From positions 558,001 to 622,000 of the forward strand of contig NZ_FOJG01000002.1 of NCBI RefSeq assembly GCF_900110835.1: DNA of 64,000 bases, given 5' to 3'. This DNA is from Chitinophaga arvensicola. Its GTDB lineage: Bacteria; Bacteroidota; Bacteroidia; Chitinophagales; Chitinophagaceae. The stretch's first letter is position 1, and each line of letters begins with the position of its first letter. The position numbers and the translations under genes were made by a program. The notes beneath the pieces are model-generated. The model saw nothing but the letters and a program-made list of their open reading frames with translations. It did no database searches and was not told the origin of the DNA. Positions 52,087-60,574 of the stretch are shown here, piece by piece.

Positions 52087-52186
52087 CTATTGTTTTACAA
52101 ATATCAAAATATTTTTAAATGATTTTGAAAAATCATAAAAGCCGCCTGTAACGGGCTAAGACAGGGCATATACAAGGACATGATTG

Positions 52187-53983
52187 CTACTCAGTTACAC
52201 TTTCATCCTCACCTGATTGCTGACGCGCATACAACTCTGCGTAGTAACCATTCAATGATAATAAATCATTATGTGTCCCCTGCTCTACAATCTTACCTTC
52301 ATCCAGTACGATTATGCTATCGAACTCAAACAACGCGAAGATGCGATGCGTGATGATAATGGCTGTTTTATTTTTCAGATAGGCATAAAGGTTACCGATG
52401 ATTTCCTTCTCGGTACGCGCATCTACGGCCGACAAACAGTCATCGAAAATCAGGATATTGGGATCCTTGATCAACGCCCTGGCAATGGAAATGCGTTGCT
52501 TCTGTCCGCCACTCAGCGTAACACCCCGTTCCCCTATGGCGGTATCAAAGCCTTCATTGAAACCCAGGATATCTTTTTCTACAGAAGCCTGCCGTGCAGC
52601 GGTTTGTACCGTCTGAATGCTGGCGCTCGGATCTCCAAACCGGATGTTGTTGGCAATACTGTCGGAAAACAGGAACACATCCTGCGGCACATAACTGATC
52701 TGGCTCCGAAGATCACTCAGTTGTAAATGACGTATATCCTGGTCATCCACCATCACCTTGCCCTCCTGCGGATCGTACATCCGGATCAGCAACTGCGCCA
52801 GCGTACTCTTCCCGGAACCGGTTCTCCCGATAATGGCTACCTTCTGTCCCGGTTTGATATGCAGGTTAAAATCGCTGATGGCAGTAATGCCTGTATGCGG
52901 ATAGGTAAACGTAACATTCTCCAGGCGCACGCCACCTTCCAGTTTCACTGATCTGGCGCCGGGTTCATCCCTGATGGTTGGCGTTATTTGCAGAAATTCG
53001 TTGATACGTTGCTGTGAGGCCGCAGCACGCTGGATCATCGATGCCACCATCCCGATAGAAAAGAACGGGAACATCAGCATGTTTACATAAATCACAAACT
53101 CCGCCAGGTTACCCACTGTGATGTTTCCCTGGATCACCTGCATACCGCCAATAAAAATAGTAAGGATCACACTCAGTCCGATCATCAATGCCATGGTTGG
53201 CTGAAAGAGGGCATCTGTTTTAGCAAGACTGATAGAGCTGTTTTTATACGCTTCACTGGCTTCCTCAAAGTGACGTGTACTTGCATCTTCCTGGATATAG
53301 GATTTGATGACACGGATACCTGAGTAGGATTCCTGTGCAATGGAAGTAATATTGGATAACTGCGACTGAATTTTTTCACTTTTCTTATGAATAATCCGGT
53401 TCACATAATAAATGGTAAGTGCCAGGAAAGGCAATGGCGACAAGGTATATAGCGTAAGCAGCGGATTCACCTGCAACATCAGGTATACAATGATCACAAT
53501 CAGGAACAAAGTACGGGAAGCATACATAATTGCCGGACCTACGTACATGCGTACCCGTGATACATCCTCCGTAATACGGCTCATCAGATCGCCCGTACGA
53601 TGCATCTTAAAAAAGTTAAGATCCAGTTTCTGATAGTGCTGATAAATTTCATTCTTCAGATCGTACTCAATGTGCCGGCTCATCACAATCAGTGTTTGCC
53701 GTTGAAGGAACAGAAAGAATCCACTCAGCAATGCGAAGATCAGGATACTCACGCCATAGAAAGCCAATACATGGGTAAAGTCGGCCCGGAAGGCAACTTT
53801 CAGCGAAGTATTATCCAGCAGGCGGTATTCATCGATATTATGTGCCAGCAGGTCAAAGATCTGCCGTACCATGATGGGCTGAAAAACACTGAATACAATG
53901 GAGATAGCAGTAAACAACAATCCAAGGATCAATCGCCATTTATTGGAAAGAAAATATTTATTAAGTGCAGCAAGGTGTTTCAA
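52187..53983 (-). CDS. ABC exporter, fused permease and ATPase (MsbA-like)
   Basis: The product has six transmembrane helices (ABC_membrane, about 15-310) and an ATPase domain: Walker A IGRTGSGKSTLAQLLIRMYD, Q-loop SYVPQDVFLFSDS, signature TLSGGQKQRISIARALI, Walker B ILIFDDCLSAVDARTEKEI and ITHRIFALFEFD. Such half-transporters act as dimers and export lipids, drugs or peptides; the substrate is unknown. The computed TTG start at 54004 sits in a TATTTTTG promoter box, so TTG 53983 (MKHLAALNKYFLSNKWRLIL), which matches the family start, is used; 598 aa. Confidence 0.93.
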   Translation of the reverse strand: MKHLAALNKYFLSNKWRLILGLLFTAISIVFSVFQPIMVRQIFDLLAHNIDEYRLLDNTSLKVAFRADFTHVLAFYGVSILIFALLSGFFLFLQRQTLIVMSRHIEYDLKNEIYQHYQKLDLNFFKMHRTGDLMSRITEDVSRVRMYVGPAIMYASRTLFLIVIIVYLMLQVNPLLTLYTLSPLPFLALTIYYVNRIIHKKSEKIQSQLSNITSIAQESYSGIRVIKSYIQEDASTRHFEEASEAYKNSSISLAKTDALFQPTMALMIGLSVILTIFIGGMQVIQGNITVGNLAEFVIYVNMLMFPFFSIGMVASMIQRAAASQQRINEFLQITPTIRDEPGARSVKLEGGVRLENVTFTYPHTGITAISDFNLHIKPGQKVAIIGRTGSGKSTLAQLLIRMYDPQEGKVMVDDQDIRHLQLSDLRSQISYVPQDVFLFSDSIANNIRFGDPSASIQTVQTAARQASVEKDILGFNEGFDTAIGERGVTLSGGQKQRISIARALIKDPNILIFDDCLSAVDARTEKEIIGNLYAYLKNKTAIIITHRIFALFEFDSIIVLDEGKIVEQGTHNDLLSLNGYYAELYARQQSGEDESVTE

Positions 53984-54001
53984 TGGTCGTCTATTTGCCC
54001 A

Positions 54002-54009
54002 CAAAAATA
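54002..54009 (-). promoter_or_regulatory. -7 box (TATTTTTG) of the ABC exporter
   Basis: TATTTTTG on the minus strand includes the TTG at 54004 and ends 19 bases before the chosen TTG start at 53983. Confidence 0.5.
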
Positions 54010-54035
54010 AGGCATTCGCGGCACATAGCTATACA

Positions 54036-54075
54036 GCAAAAAGCCCCGGGCAGTGATATTATCTGCCAGGGGCTT
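54036..54075 (-). terminator. Terminator of the 54095 lipoprotein gene
   Basis: AAGCCCC...GGCAG pairs with CTGCC...GGGGCTT (54041-54053 with 54063-54075, one mismatch), followed on the minus strand by a T-run. It lies just upstream of the exporter promoter. Confidence 0.82.
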
Positions 54076-54094
54076 AGAAAAATTTTATAGGTAG

Positions 54095-54667
54095 CTACTT
54101 TGCAGTAAAGGAGTTCAGAATTTCTTCCAGTGCCGGTTCATATTTCTGGAGATCTTTAGCCAGCGTGGTTAAGGTAACTGCGTAGGCAATATTATTCTTT
54201 ACAAAGATGGTGACTTCTCCATTGAGCAGGGTACCACTTTCGCGGTGCATGTACTCGCATTTCATCCATTTCGCTTTTACATCCGTCACGGTGCGCTCGC
54301 CCTGTCCGAATTTTTTGTAATCGGTAAAGAAGGTTTCCATTTCCTTCTGGGTGCTTGCCATTACGTTGTCGAGCGTAAACCCTTTTTTCAGTTCCTGAGT
54401 AACAATATTTACATTGGCCTGAAAGCTGCTGTCTTCGCCCATAGGCGCCATCATAAACACGTATTCGATACGGCTCATAACGGTGTCGATCTTGGTCCAG
54501 CCAGCGGGCGTATTTACAGTGAAGGTGCCTTTGCCCGCATTCATTCCGGGCGCTTTTCCGGCCAGTTCCAGTACTTCCTGTGAGCTTAATTCTTTAGGGG
54601 ATCTGGAGTTGTTACAGGCGGTAAAGCTTAACAAACAAACTGCGGCGGAGATCAATTGTAGTTTCAT
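54095..54667 (-). CDS. lipoprotein, PsbP/DcrB-like, unknown function
   Basis: From ATG 54667 the product is 190 aa with a lipoprotein signal (FTAC, Cys18). ATG 54676, three codons upstream, is also possible. The mature part has TFTVNTPAGWTKIDTVMSRI, NVNIVTQELKKGFTLDNVMA, VKAKWMKCEYMHRESGTLLN and IFVKNNIAYAVTLTTLAKDL, an order typical of the PsbP/DcrB/LpqN fold of exported proteins. The role is unknown. It follows purC on the same strand, but a good terminator lies between. Confidence 0.7.
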   Translation of the reverse strand: MKLQLISAAVCLLSFTACNNSRSPKELSSQEVLELAGKAPGMNAGKGTFTVNTPAGWTKIDTVMSRIEYVFMMAPMGEDSSFQANVNIVTQELKKGFTLDNVMASTQKEMETFFTDYKKFGQGERTVTDVKAKWMKCEYMHRESGTLLNGEVTIFVKNNIAYAVTLTTLAKDLQKYEPALEEILNSFTAK

Positions 54668-54685
54668 CGTGCACATAAGGGATAA

Positions 54686-54715
54686 AAACCGCTCCGGTGA
54701 GCACCGGAGCGGTTT
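54686..54715 (-). terminator. Terminator of purC
   Basis: A perfect 13-bp stem (54686-54698 with 54703-54715, 4-base loop) is followed on the minus strand by TTTTATC. It sits 8 bases after the purC stop. Confidence 0.9.
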
Positions 54716-54722
54716 AAAATGA

Positions 54723-55652
54723 TTATAAACTTTTCAGTGCAGCTATAATTCTGGATTCTGCATCCGCAGCCGCTACTTCTTCTTTCACAAATTTCTGACC
54801 GGTGATATTTTCAAACAGCTCGATATAACGATCGCTTACGCTCTGTATAAATTCGTCTGTCATTTCCGGTACCTGCTGACCATCTTTACCCTGGAAACCA
54901 TTTGCCATCAGCCATTCGCGAACAAACTCCTTGCTGAGCTGTTTCTGCTGAACACCATTTTTCTGGTTTTCTTCGTATCCTTCTGCGTAGAAATAACGGG
55001 AAGAATCCGGTGTATGAATTTCATCAATCACATAGATGGTATCGCCGATCTTACCGAATTCGTATTTGGTATCCACCAGGATCAGTCCGCGTTCAGCAGC
55101 CATTTCCTTACCTCTTTCGAATAAGGCGAGGGTGTACTTTTCGAGTTGTTCGTAGTCTTCCTTGCTTACCAGGCCCTGTGCGATGATCTCTTCGCGGGAG
55201 ATATCCTCATCATGTCCTTCGTGCGCTTTGGTAGTTGGGGTGATGATCGGAGTCGGGAAGAAATCGTTTTCTTTCAGACCGTCCGGCATGGTAACACCGC
55301 ACAATACGCGTTCGCCGGTTTTGTAAGTTCTCCAGGCATGACCGGTAAGGTTGCCACGAACCACCATTTCAACCGGGAAAGTTTCGCATTTCAGTCCGAT
55401 GGTTACGTTTGGCAGCGGGCTGGATTTCACCCAGTTTGGAACGATGTCTTTGGAAGCTTCCAGCATAATGGCTGCTACCTGGTTCAATACCTGTCCTTTG
55501 AACGGGATCGGGCGAGGCAGTACCACATCAAATGCAGAGATACGATCACTTACTACCATTACCATCAGCCTGTCATCAATGGTGTAAACATCGCGTACTT
55601 TTCCTTTGTAGAAGGCCGTTTGACCTGGTAATTTGAAACTTGACTCTAACAT
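54723..55652 (-). CDS. purC: phosphoribosylaminoimidazole-succinocarboxamide synthase
   Basis: SAICAR synthase joins aspartate to CAIR in purine synthesis. The 309-aa product is of the longer eukaryote-like type: YKGKVRDVYTIDDRLMVMVV, SDRISAFDVVLPRPIPFKGQ, VEMVVRGNLTGHAWRTYKTG, PTTKAHEGHDEDISREEI, LILVDTKYEFGKIGDTIYVI, DEIHTPDSSRYFYAEGY. It is a single-gene unit with its own -7 box and terminator. Confidence 0.97.
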   Translation of the reverse strand: MLESSFKLPGQTAFYKGKVRDVYTIDDRLMVMVVSDRISAFDVVLPRPIPFKGQVLNQVAAIMLEASKDIVPNWVKSSPLPNVTIGLKCETFPVEMVVRGNLTGHAWRTYKTGERVLCGVTMPDGLKENDFFPTPIITPTTKAHEGHDEDISREEIIAQGLVSKEDYEQLEKYTLALFERGKEMAAERGLILVDTKYEFGKIGDTIYVIDEIHTPDSSRYFYAEGYEENQKNGVQQKQLSKEFVREWLMANGFQGKDGQQVPEMTDEFIQSVSDRYIELFENITGQKFVKEEVAAADAESRIIAALKSL

Positions 55653-55701
55653 GAATAAAAAAATATTAATAATTAAAGATGAAATTCACTTTTACGAGAT
55701 G

Positions 55702-55709
55702 CAAAAGTA
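55702..55709 (-). promoter_or_regulatory. -7 box (TACTTTTG) of purC
   Basis: TACTTTTG on the minus strand lies 50 bases upstream of the purC ATG. Confidence 0.5.
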
Positions 55710-55866
55710 ATCAGGAATCAGTTGATTTATTGCGATGACGCAATTTTTTTTCTTTGCGGGTATTGTCTTACCCGGGATTCGGGGTGATTATGCTGATTAC
55801 CCTGATGTTGTTTTTCCGGGAGATGATAGCCGGAAACCTTGACGTACGCCTGTTTTCTGACGACTA

Positions 55867-57234
55867 TTACCGGACGCCCGACAACTGCCTGCTGTTGCTG
55901 GCATACGGCCGGAGCAGGCTGATGATCACTTCATTTTCTGCATATGGGGTCAGGTATTCCCGGAAGTACTCCACTTCGCTGGTATTCACTTCCGCAGGAA
56001 CGTAGCCCATGCCATAGAAGCGGCCCTTCTCCATCAGGATGCAGCTTTTTTCGCTGCTATTGCGGCCTTTGTCGACGATGATCACGGAGGGTTGCTGCTC
56101 CTGTAAAAAGGCCACAGCCGTTCTCATACGAGCATTATAGCTTTCCGCGTCTTCTGCTTTTTCGCAGGCGCCATTACAGGTGCCGGCCGTAATACCGGTG
56201 CAGGTGCCATTACCTTTCTGGAGGAAGCAGAGCTTCGGGCAAAGGTGAAACTCCTTTATCAGGGAGCGTAACAGCCGGTGACCATCGATCAGCAGGTTGA
56301 AGCTGTGCACCGGGTTCGAATACTTCCGTTTCTTTTCAATGGCCAGCCGGAGATACCCCTGCTGGTCTTCGAACAGGTAAAGGCCGTAACGGAACTCCAC
56401 CCGTTTCTGGGCGTAGTTGAAAACTGGCCACAGCCGCTTTATTTCCACCGACTCCAGGATACATGCCATCAGGTCGGTAGCCGTTTCCTGGAAGGATATA
56501 CGATGAATGGTACGCAGAAAGTTCTGCCGTTGGCGGCTGGTACTATGCCCGGTGAAGTGACTGTTGACCCGTTTACTGAGGTCTTTCGCCTTGCCCACAT
56601 ACACTACTTTATCTTTCTGATCGTGAAAATAATAAACGCCCGGATGGTTGGGCAGGCTCTTTACCAGTTCCGGTGGGAGATTCGGTGGAAGGAACTGTTC
56701 TTTGGATCCCACTTTTAAAGCCCCTGCTATCAGTTTCTCTTTATCTGCAGCCAACAGCATCCCGAAAAGCACGGCAGTGGCTTCTGCATCGCCGCCTGCG
56801 CGGTGGCGCCCGTTTACCGGGATCCCGAAGTGCCGGCAGATATTACCGAGACTATACGATTTCAAGCCGGGAAAAATCTTACGGCCCAATCGCACTGTAC
56901 AAAGCTTTTTGCATTGCAGGTCAAACCCCGCATTGCCCAGCTGGTGTTTTATAAAAGAATAGTCGAAGTTAACGTTGTGCGCCACAAAGATCCGGTCTTT
57001 CAGCAGGTCGTATAATAAAGGAGCGATCGCCTCGAAGGGCGGTGCGTCTGCTACCATACGGTTACTGATGCCCGTGAGTGATTCTATGTAATAAGGAATG
57101 GGGATTCCGGGGTTTACCAAAGTCTGGTATTGCTGCGTAACTTCCTTCCCGTCGTACAGGAACACGGCGATTTCCGTAATGCCATTGGCGCTCGCATGGC
57201 CGCCTGTCGTTTCAATATCTACAATTGCATACAT
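55867..57234 (-). CDS. DEDDh exonuclease fused to a GIY-YIG (UvrC-like) nuclease domain
   Basis: The 455-aa product combines a DnaQ-type exonuclease (about 1-165: IVDIETTGG, HNVNFDYSFIKHQ, GRHRAGGDAEAT, which hold the acidic and His metal residues) with a UvrC-like GIY-YIG domain (about 197-275: HPGVYYFHDQKDKVVYVGKA, DLSKRVNSHF). The C-terminal part has a cysteine cluster (CPKLCFLQKGNGTCTG...CNGACEKA) like the UvrC/Cho region after the nuclease. Such fusions occur in other phyla and are thought to help repair, but activity is not proven. It starts 3 bases after the ABC permease stop, so it is at the end of the exporter operon. Confidence 0.9.
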   Translation of the reverse strand: MYAIVDIETTGGHASANGITEIAVFLYDGKEVTQQYQTLVNPGIPIPYYIESLTGISNRMVADAPPFEAIAPLLYDLLKDRIFVAHNVNFDYSFIKHQLGNAGFDLQCKKLCTVRLGRKIFPGLKSYSLGNICRHFGIPVNGRHRAGGDAEATAVLFGMLLAADKEKLIAGALKVGSKEQFLPPNLPPELVKSLPNHPGVYYFHDQKDKVVYVGKAKDLSKRVNSHFTGHSTSRQRQNFLRTIHRISFQETATDLMACILESVEIKRLWPVFNYAQKRVEFRYGLYLFEDQQGYLRLAIEKKRKYSNPVHSFNLLIDGHRLLRSLIKEFHLCPKLCFLQKGNGTCTGITAGTCNGACEKAEDAESYNARMRTAVAFLQEQQPSVIIVDKGRNSSEKSCILMEKGRFYGMGYVPAEVNTSEVEYFREYLTPYAENEVIISLLRPYASNSRQLSGVR

Positions 57235-57237
57235 CCG

Positions 57238-58413
57238 TTACAAAGATATGGATTGTTGGCGCTTATACAAACGTCTTAATCCAAGCAATGCCAGCAAGGT
57301 GTAGAAGGCCGACAACGCCAGCAAATGCAGTACAGTCGCGTAATTATCTTTCAATGTACCACCGGATTGCACGATAGACTGGTATACACGCATAAACGGC
57401 GTGGTGGGCACCATAGAAGAAACCCATTGCAGCGGCAGCGGTAACGAATCATACGGCCAGGCATACCCCGCAATCAGGAAAATGGGATACGTGGAAAACA
57501 CCATCATCTGTGCTGCCACCAGTTGGTTAGGAAACATGCTGCCCAACCAGAAGCCCATGGGAATAAGGGTGAAGAAAAAGAGCACAAAGAGCAGGGCCAC
57601 ATCTCCCGGATGCCCTCTGAATGGCACCTCCAGGGTGGAAAAATTGACCGTCAGAAAGAAAAACGCATAACAAAGGAATAGCAACATATAAAAAAGACCT
57701 TTGCCCCAGAGGGTCACCGACAGGCTCCCCCCTCCCATTTGCACCACCAGCGGCACATTGCCGGTTTCTTTCTCATAAGCCACGCTTTCACAGGTACCAA
57801 TCAGGAGGATCTGTTGCAGAATCAGCGCCAGGATACCGGGTAAAAGAAAGGCGCCATAACTCAGGCGGGTATTGTATAACGGACGGTAATCCAGGTTTAC
57901 CGGCTGTGTTTCCTGCATGGCCATTTTTGTATTAAGCCCCTGCGCTTCGTTGTATTTAAGTCTCACTCCCGCGCCTACCGTGAGGGCCAGTGTAGTCAGC
58001 GATCCTGCCAACTCACTGGAAGGCAGAAAGCGCGCCCCGTTTACCGCCAGCACAATATCCCCCTGCTGCAATGCCAGGATCTTTTTTTGTAACCCGGCAG
58101 GCAGGTAGATATAGCCCATACAATGGCCATAGTACATTTTTTCCTGTGCATCCGGCAAATCGCCCGCCATTTCTACGCTCACCGTTTGCAGGTGATTCAT
58201 CTGCTGAATAAAGGCCCGTGACAATTCGCTTTTATCATCATCAGCCACGGCCAGCAACACCTTCTCCTCTACTTTATATTGATAAATACTCCCATAGAAA
58301 AAAGCATATACCACCGGCGCCAGCAGCAACGTGAGCAGCAGACTGTGGTTAGTAGCCACCAGCTTCACTTCCCGAAGGAACAACCTACCTATCTGACGAA
58401 AAAAATCACGCAT
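57238..58413 (-). CDS. ABC-2 type permease (second)
   Basis: The 391-aa product has one N-terminal helix, a large periplasmic domain (about 50-190) and five C-terminal helices (GAFLLPGILALILQQILLIG, YMLLFLCYAFFFLTVNF, VALLFVLFFFTLIPMGFWLG, MVFSTYPIFLIAGYAW, LLALSAFYTLLALLGL), typical of YhhJ/YbhR-type exporters. Its start overlaps the first permease by 8 bases. No ATPase gene lies in the operon. Confidence 0.9.
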   Translation of the reverse strand: MRDFFRQIGRLFLREVKLVATNHSLLLTLLLAPVVYAFFYGSIYQYKVEEKVLLAVADDDKSELSRAFIQQMNHLQTVSVEMAGDLPDAQEKMYYGHCMGYIYLPAGLQKKILALQQGDIVLAVNGARFLPSSELAGSLTTLALTVGAGVRLKYNEAQGLNTKMAMQETQPVNLDYRPLYNTRLSYGAFLLPGILALILQQILLIGTCESVAYEKETGNVPLVVQMGGGSLSVTLWGKGLFYMLLFLCYAFFFLTVNFSTLEVPFRGHPGDVALLFVLFFFTLIPMGFWLGSMFPNQLVAAQMMVFSTYPIFLIAGYAWPYDSLPLPLQWVSSMVPTTPFMRVYQSIVQSGGTLKDNYATVLHLLALSAFYTLLALLGLRRLYKRQQSISL

Positions 58414-59572
58414 GTTGCAATCTGGGTTTATTCAGTTTATGCTGGAGGAAAAACAGTGCAATGGGAAAAGTAACCACGATATAGAGCAGCAATTGCGCCA
58501 GCTCCCTATACGCATAATGCAAAGGCAATTCCATGAAATACGTTTTGTAAAACCCTTCTATAAAAGGCGTAAAAGGCATCAGCCATGCATAGTACTGGTC
58601 GTACCAGGGCATGGCCCATCGGGGAAAGGTAAACCCACTGAATACAAAAGTCGGCGAAGTATAGAACAGGCCTACATCACAGGCCACCATCACATCATTC
58701 AGAATGGCCGACACCATCATACCGATGCTGATACAGGCCATAATCAGTACGGAAAACAGGATAAACAATGCAAACGAGCCGCCGATATGTCCCTGCGCAA
58801 AAAACGGATACACGATACAGGTAGCCAGGATATAATGCAGCCAGCCCACGCTCAGGTAGGCCAGGCCTTTTCCCAGCAGGATATTGGAAGCCGAGTTGCC
58901 GGCCAGTTCCTGCAATTCGTAAAACGTGCCTTTCTTTATTTCCAGGTTGAGCGCCAGTATGGTGGCCATAATGATCATCATCTGCAAGCCCACTGCAATC
59001 AGCCCCGGCACCAGGTATTTCTGGTAATTGTATTGCGGATTGTACAGGATATAGGTATCCAGTTTGATAGGCTGTACCAGCGCCATGGCTTTACCGGAAG
59101 GCATGCCCGTCTTTACCAGCTTCTGAAGAATTACGCCGGAACCGGCAGTGATCAATACTTTGGCAGCATCGCGGTAAATCAGTTTGGCCGTTACCATGGA
59201 GGCCGCATTAGTGTAAAGGGTAATGTACACGGGTTGCCGGCTTTTGATATGCGCATCCATATCCTTCGGAAAATGAACTGCCGCCTGTATCTTACCTTGT
59301 TGAATCAGTTTTTGCAGCGTCACCTCGTTATCTACCTGGGTCGTAATATGAATACTTTCTGTTTCTTCCAGCAGGAAGGTAAACTGCCTGGACAGCGGGG
59401 AACGGGCTTCGTCCCAGATAGCAACCGGTTGATCACTGGCCATCTGCTTGTCATACATAAACCCATACAAAAAGCTAATGGCCGGTGGTAGCACCAGCAG
59501 CACCAGGTAATACTCCGGGAGGCTCACGATACGTTTCCACTCCCTGATAGCGATATGAATAATGGTACGCAT
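58406..59572 (-). CDS. ABC-2 type permease (first)
   Basis: The 388-aa product is organised like its neighbour: a first helix (EYYLVLLVLPPAISFLYGFM), a periplasmic domain (about 45-190) and five or six C-terminal helices. TNAASMVTAKLIYRDAAKVL and FTFPRWAMPWYDQYYAWLMP match the YbhS/YhhJ family. Its ATG overlaps the HlyD stop (TAATG). The two permeases probably form a heterodimer. The substrate is unknown. Confidence 0.9.
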   Translation of the reverse strand: MRTIIHIAIREWKRIVSLPEYYLVLLVLPPAISFLYGFMYDKQMASDQPVAIWDEARSPLSRQFTFLLEETESIHITTQVDNEVTLQKLIQQGKIQAAVHFPKDMDAHIKSRQPVYITLYTNAASMVTAKLIYRDAAKVLITAGSGVILQKLVKTGMPSGKAMALVQPIKLDTYILYNPQYNYQKYLVPGLIAVGLQMMIIMATILALNLEIKKGTFYELQELAGNSASNILLGKGLAYLSVGWLHYILATCIVYPFFAQGHIGGSFALFILFSVLIMACISIGMMVSAILNDVMVACDVGLFYTSPTFVFSGFTFPRWAMPWYDQYYAWLMPFTPFIEGFYKTYFMELPLHYAYRELAQLLLYIVVTFPIALFFLQHKLNKPRLQHA

Positions 59573-60561
59573 TATGGCAGGTTCATGGAGGCGGTCATAC
59601 CAGGACGGAGTCCTTTGATACCGGTCTCGTTTACAGGTTTAAGTTCCACGGTAAAGGTGCGCAGTTCAAATTTCCCCTGTTCTTTTACAGGCACCCAGTT
59701 GGCGAAAGTAAGGGATGGCGATACTTTGCTGACTACCACCTCAAAATTTTCCGGATCACAACCCGGAACCGTCACTTGTTTTTTGGACCCTAACGGGAAA
59801 TCATTCATGTTATCCTGCCGGATGTTATAAGTAATATGATAGGTAGATGGTTTCTGGATGGTCATTAACGGATAACCGATGGCCACCACTTCTCCCTCCT
59901 GGATTACCATGGAGCTGATCACGCCATCTGCAGGGGCATGGATATACGTGTTATCCGATAAGGCTTTGGTGAGTTCGTAACCTTGTTCTGCCTGTCGTAC
60001 TATAGCGGAGGCGGTAGTAATCAGTTCGGGCCGGCTGCCTTGTTGCAGCATATCCATATTGAGTTTCGCCGTTTCCATTTCTTTTTTGGCTGCCTGCAAT
60101 TTAAAGTACACAAGGTCTTTTTCCTGGCCGGAAATCACATCATCATTAAAGAGGTTCTGCATGCGCTGATAGGTTTTCTGCATCAGCTCATATTGTTGCT
60201 GGGTGATATTGTAGAGATTATCGGCGGCCTTGATGGCTTCCGGTCTGGCGCCTTTCTGCAAGAGGGTAAGCTGCCCTTTCGCGGCGTCGATGGCGGCTTC
60301 GGCCTGATTACGGATAGCATTTATTTCGGTAGAACGGAGCACGCCGAGTAACTGTCCACGGCGGATGGTGTCGCCTTGTTTCACGAGCAGGCTGTCCAGC
60401 CGGCCGGGAAATTCAGCTGCCACATCCACGTAGTCTGCATCCACCATGCCTATCACTGATTTATCCGTTGCTGATGGTTTCCTGATAAAAAAGAACAGCG
60501 CAATGATCAGAATAACGATGGGGATCAGCAGGGCCCAATAATTTTTTAATACAGCTCTCAT
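59572..60561 (-). CDS. HlyD-family periplasmic adaptor (membrane-fusion protein)
   Basis: From ATG 60561 (MRAVLKNYWALLIPIVILII) the product is 329 aa: one membrane helix, a split lipoyl domain (AAEFPGRLDSLLVKQGDTIR, NTYIHAPADGVISSMVIQEG), a long alpha-helical hairpin (NAIRNQAEAAIDAAKGQLTL...AKKEMETAKLNMDMLQQGSR) and a beta-barrel end. It links the inner-membrane permeases to TolC. A TTG eight codons upstream overlaps the TolC gene end and is less likely. It follows the TolC stop by 13 bases. Confidence 0.93.
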   Translation of the reverse strand: MRAVLKNYWALLIPIVILIIALFFFIRKPSATDKSVIGMVDADYVDVAAEFPGRLDSLLVKQGDTIRRGQLLGVLRSTEINAIRNQAEAAIDAAKGQLTLLQKGARPEAIKAADNLYNITQQQYELMQKTYQRMQNLFNDDVISGQEKDLVYFKLQAAKKEMETAKLNMDMLQQGSRPELITTASAIVRQAEQGYELTKALSDNTYIHAPADGVISSMVIQEGEVVAIGYPLMTIQKPSTYHITYNIRQDNMNDFPLGSKKQVTVPGCDPENFEVVVSKVSPSLTFANWVPVKEQGKFELRTFTVELKPVNETGIKGLRPGMTASMNLP

Positions 60562-60574
60562 GAAAAATATCTGT

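Noticed and set aside
56312..56330. GGTTCGAA resembling a tRNA T-loop
   Set aside because: It is inside the exonuclease/GIY-YIG coding region and no cloverleaf can be drawn around it.
58412..59491. 359-codon plus-strand open frame
   Set aside because: It is exactly antisense to the first ABC-2 permease, is rich in Gln, His and Arg without any recognisable motif, and has no promoter or partner. It is a shadow frame.
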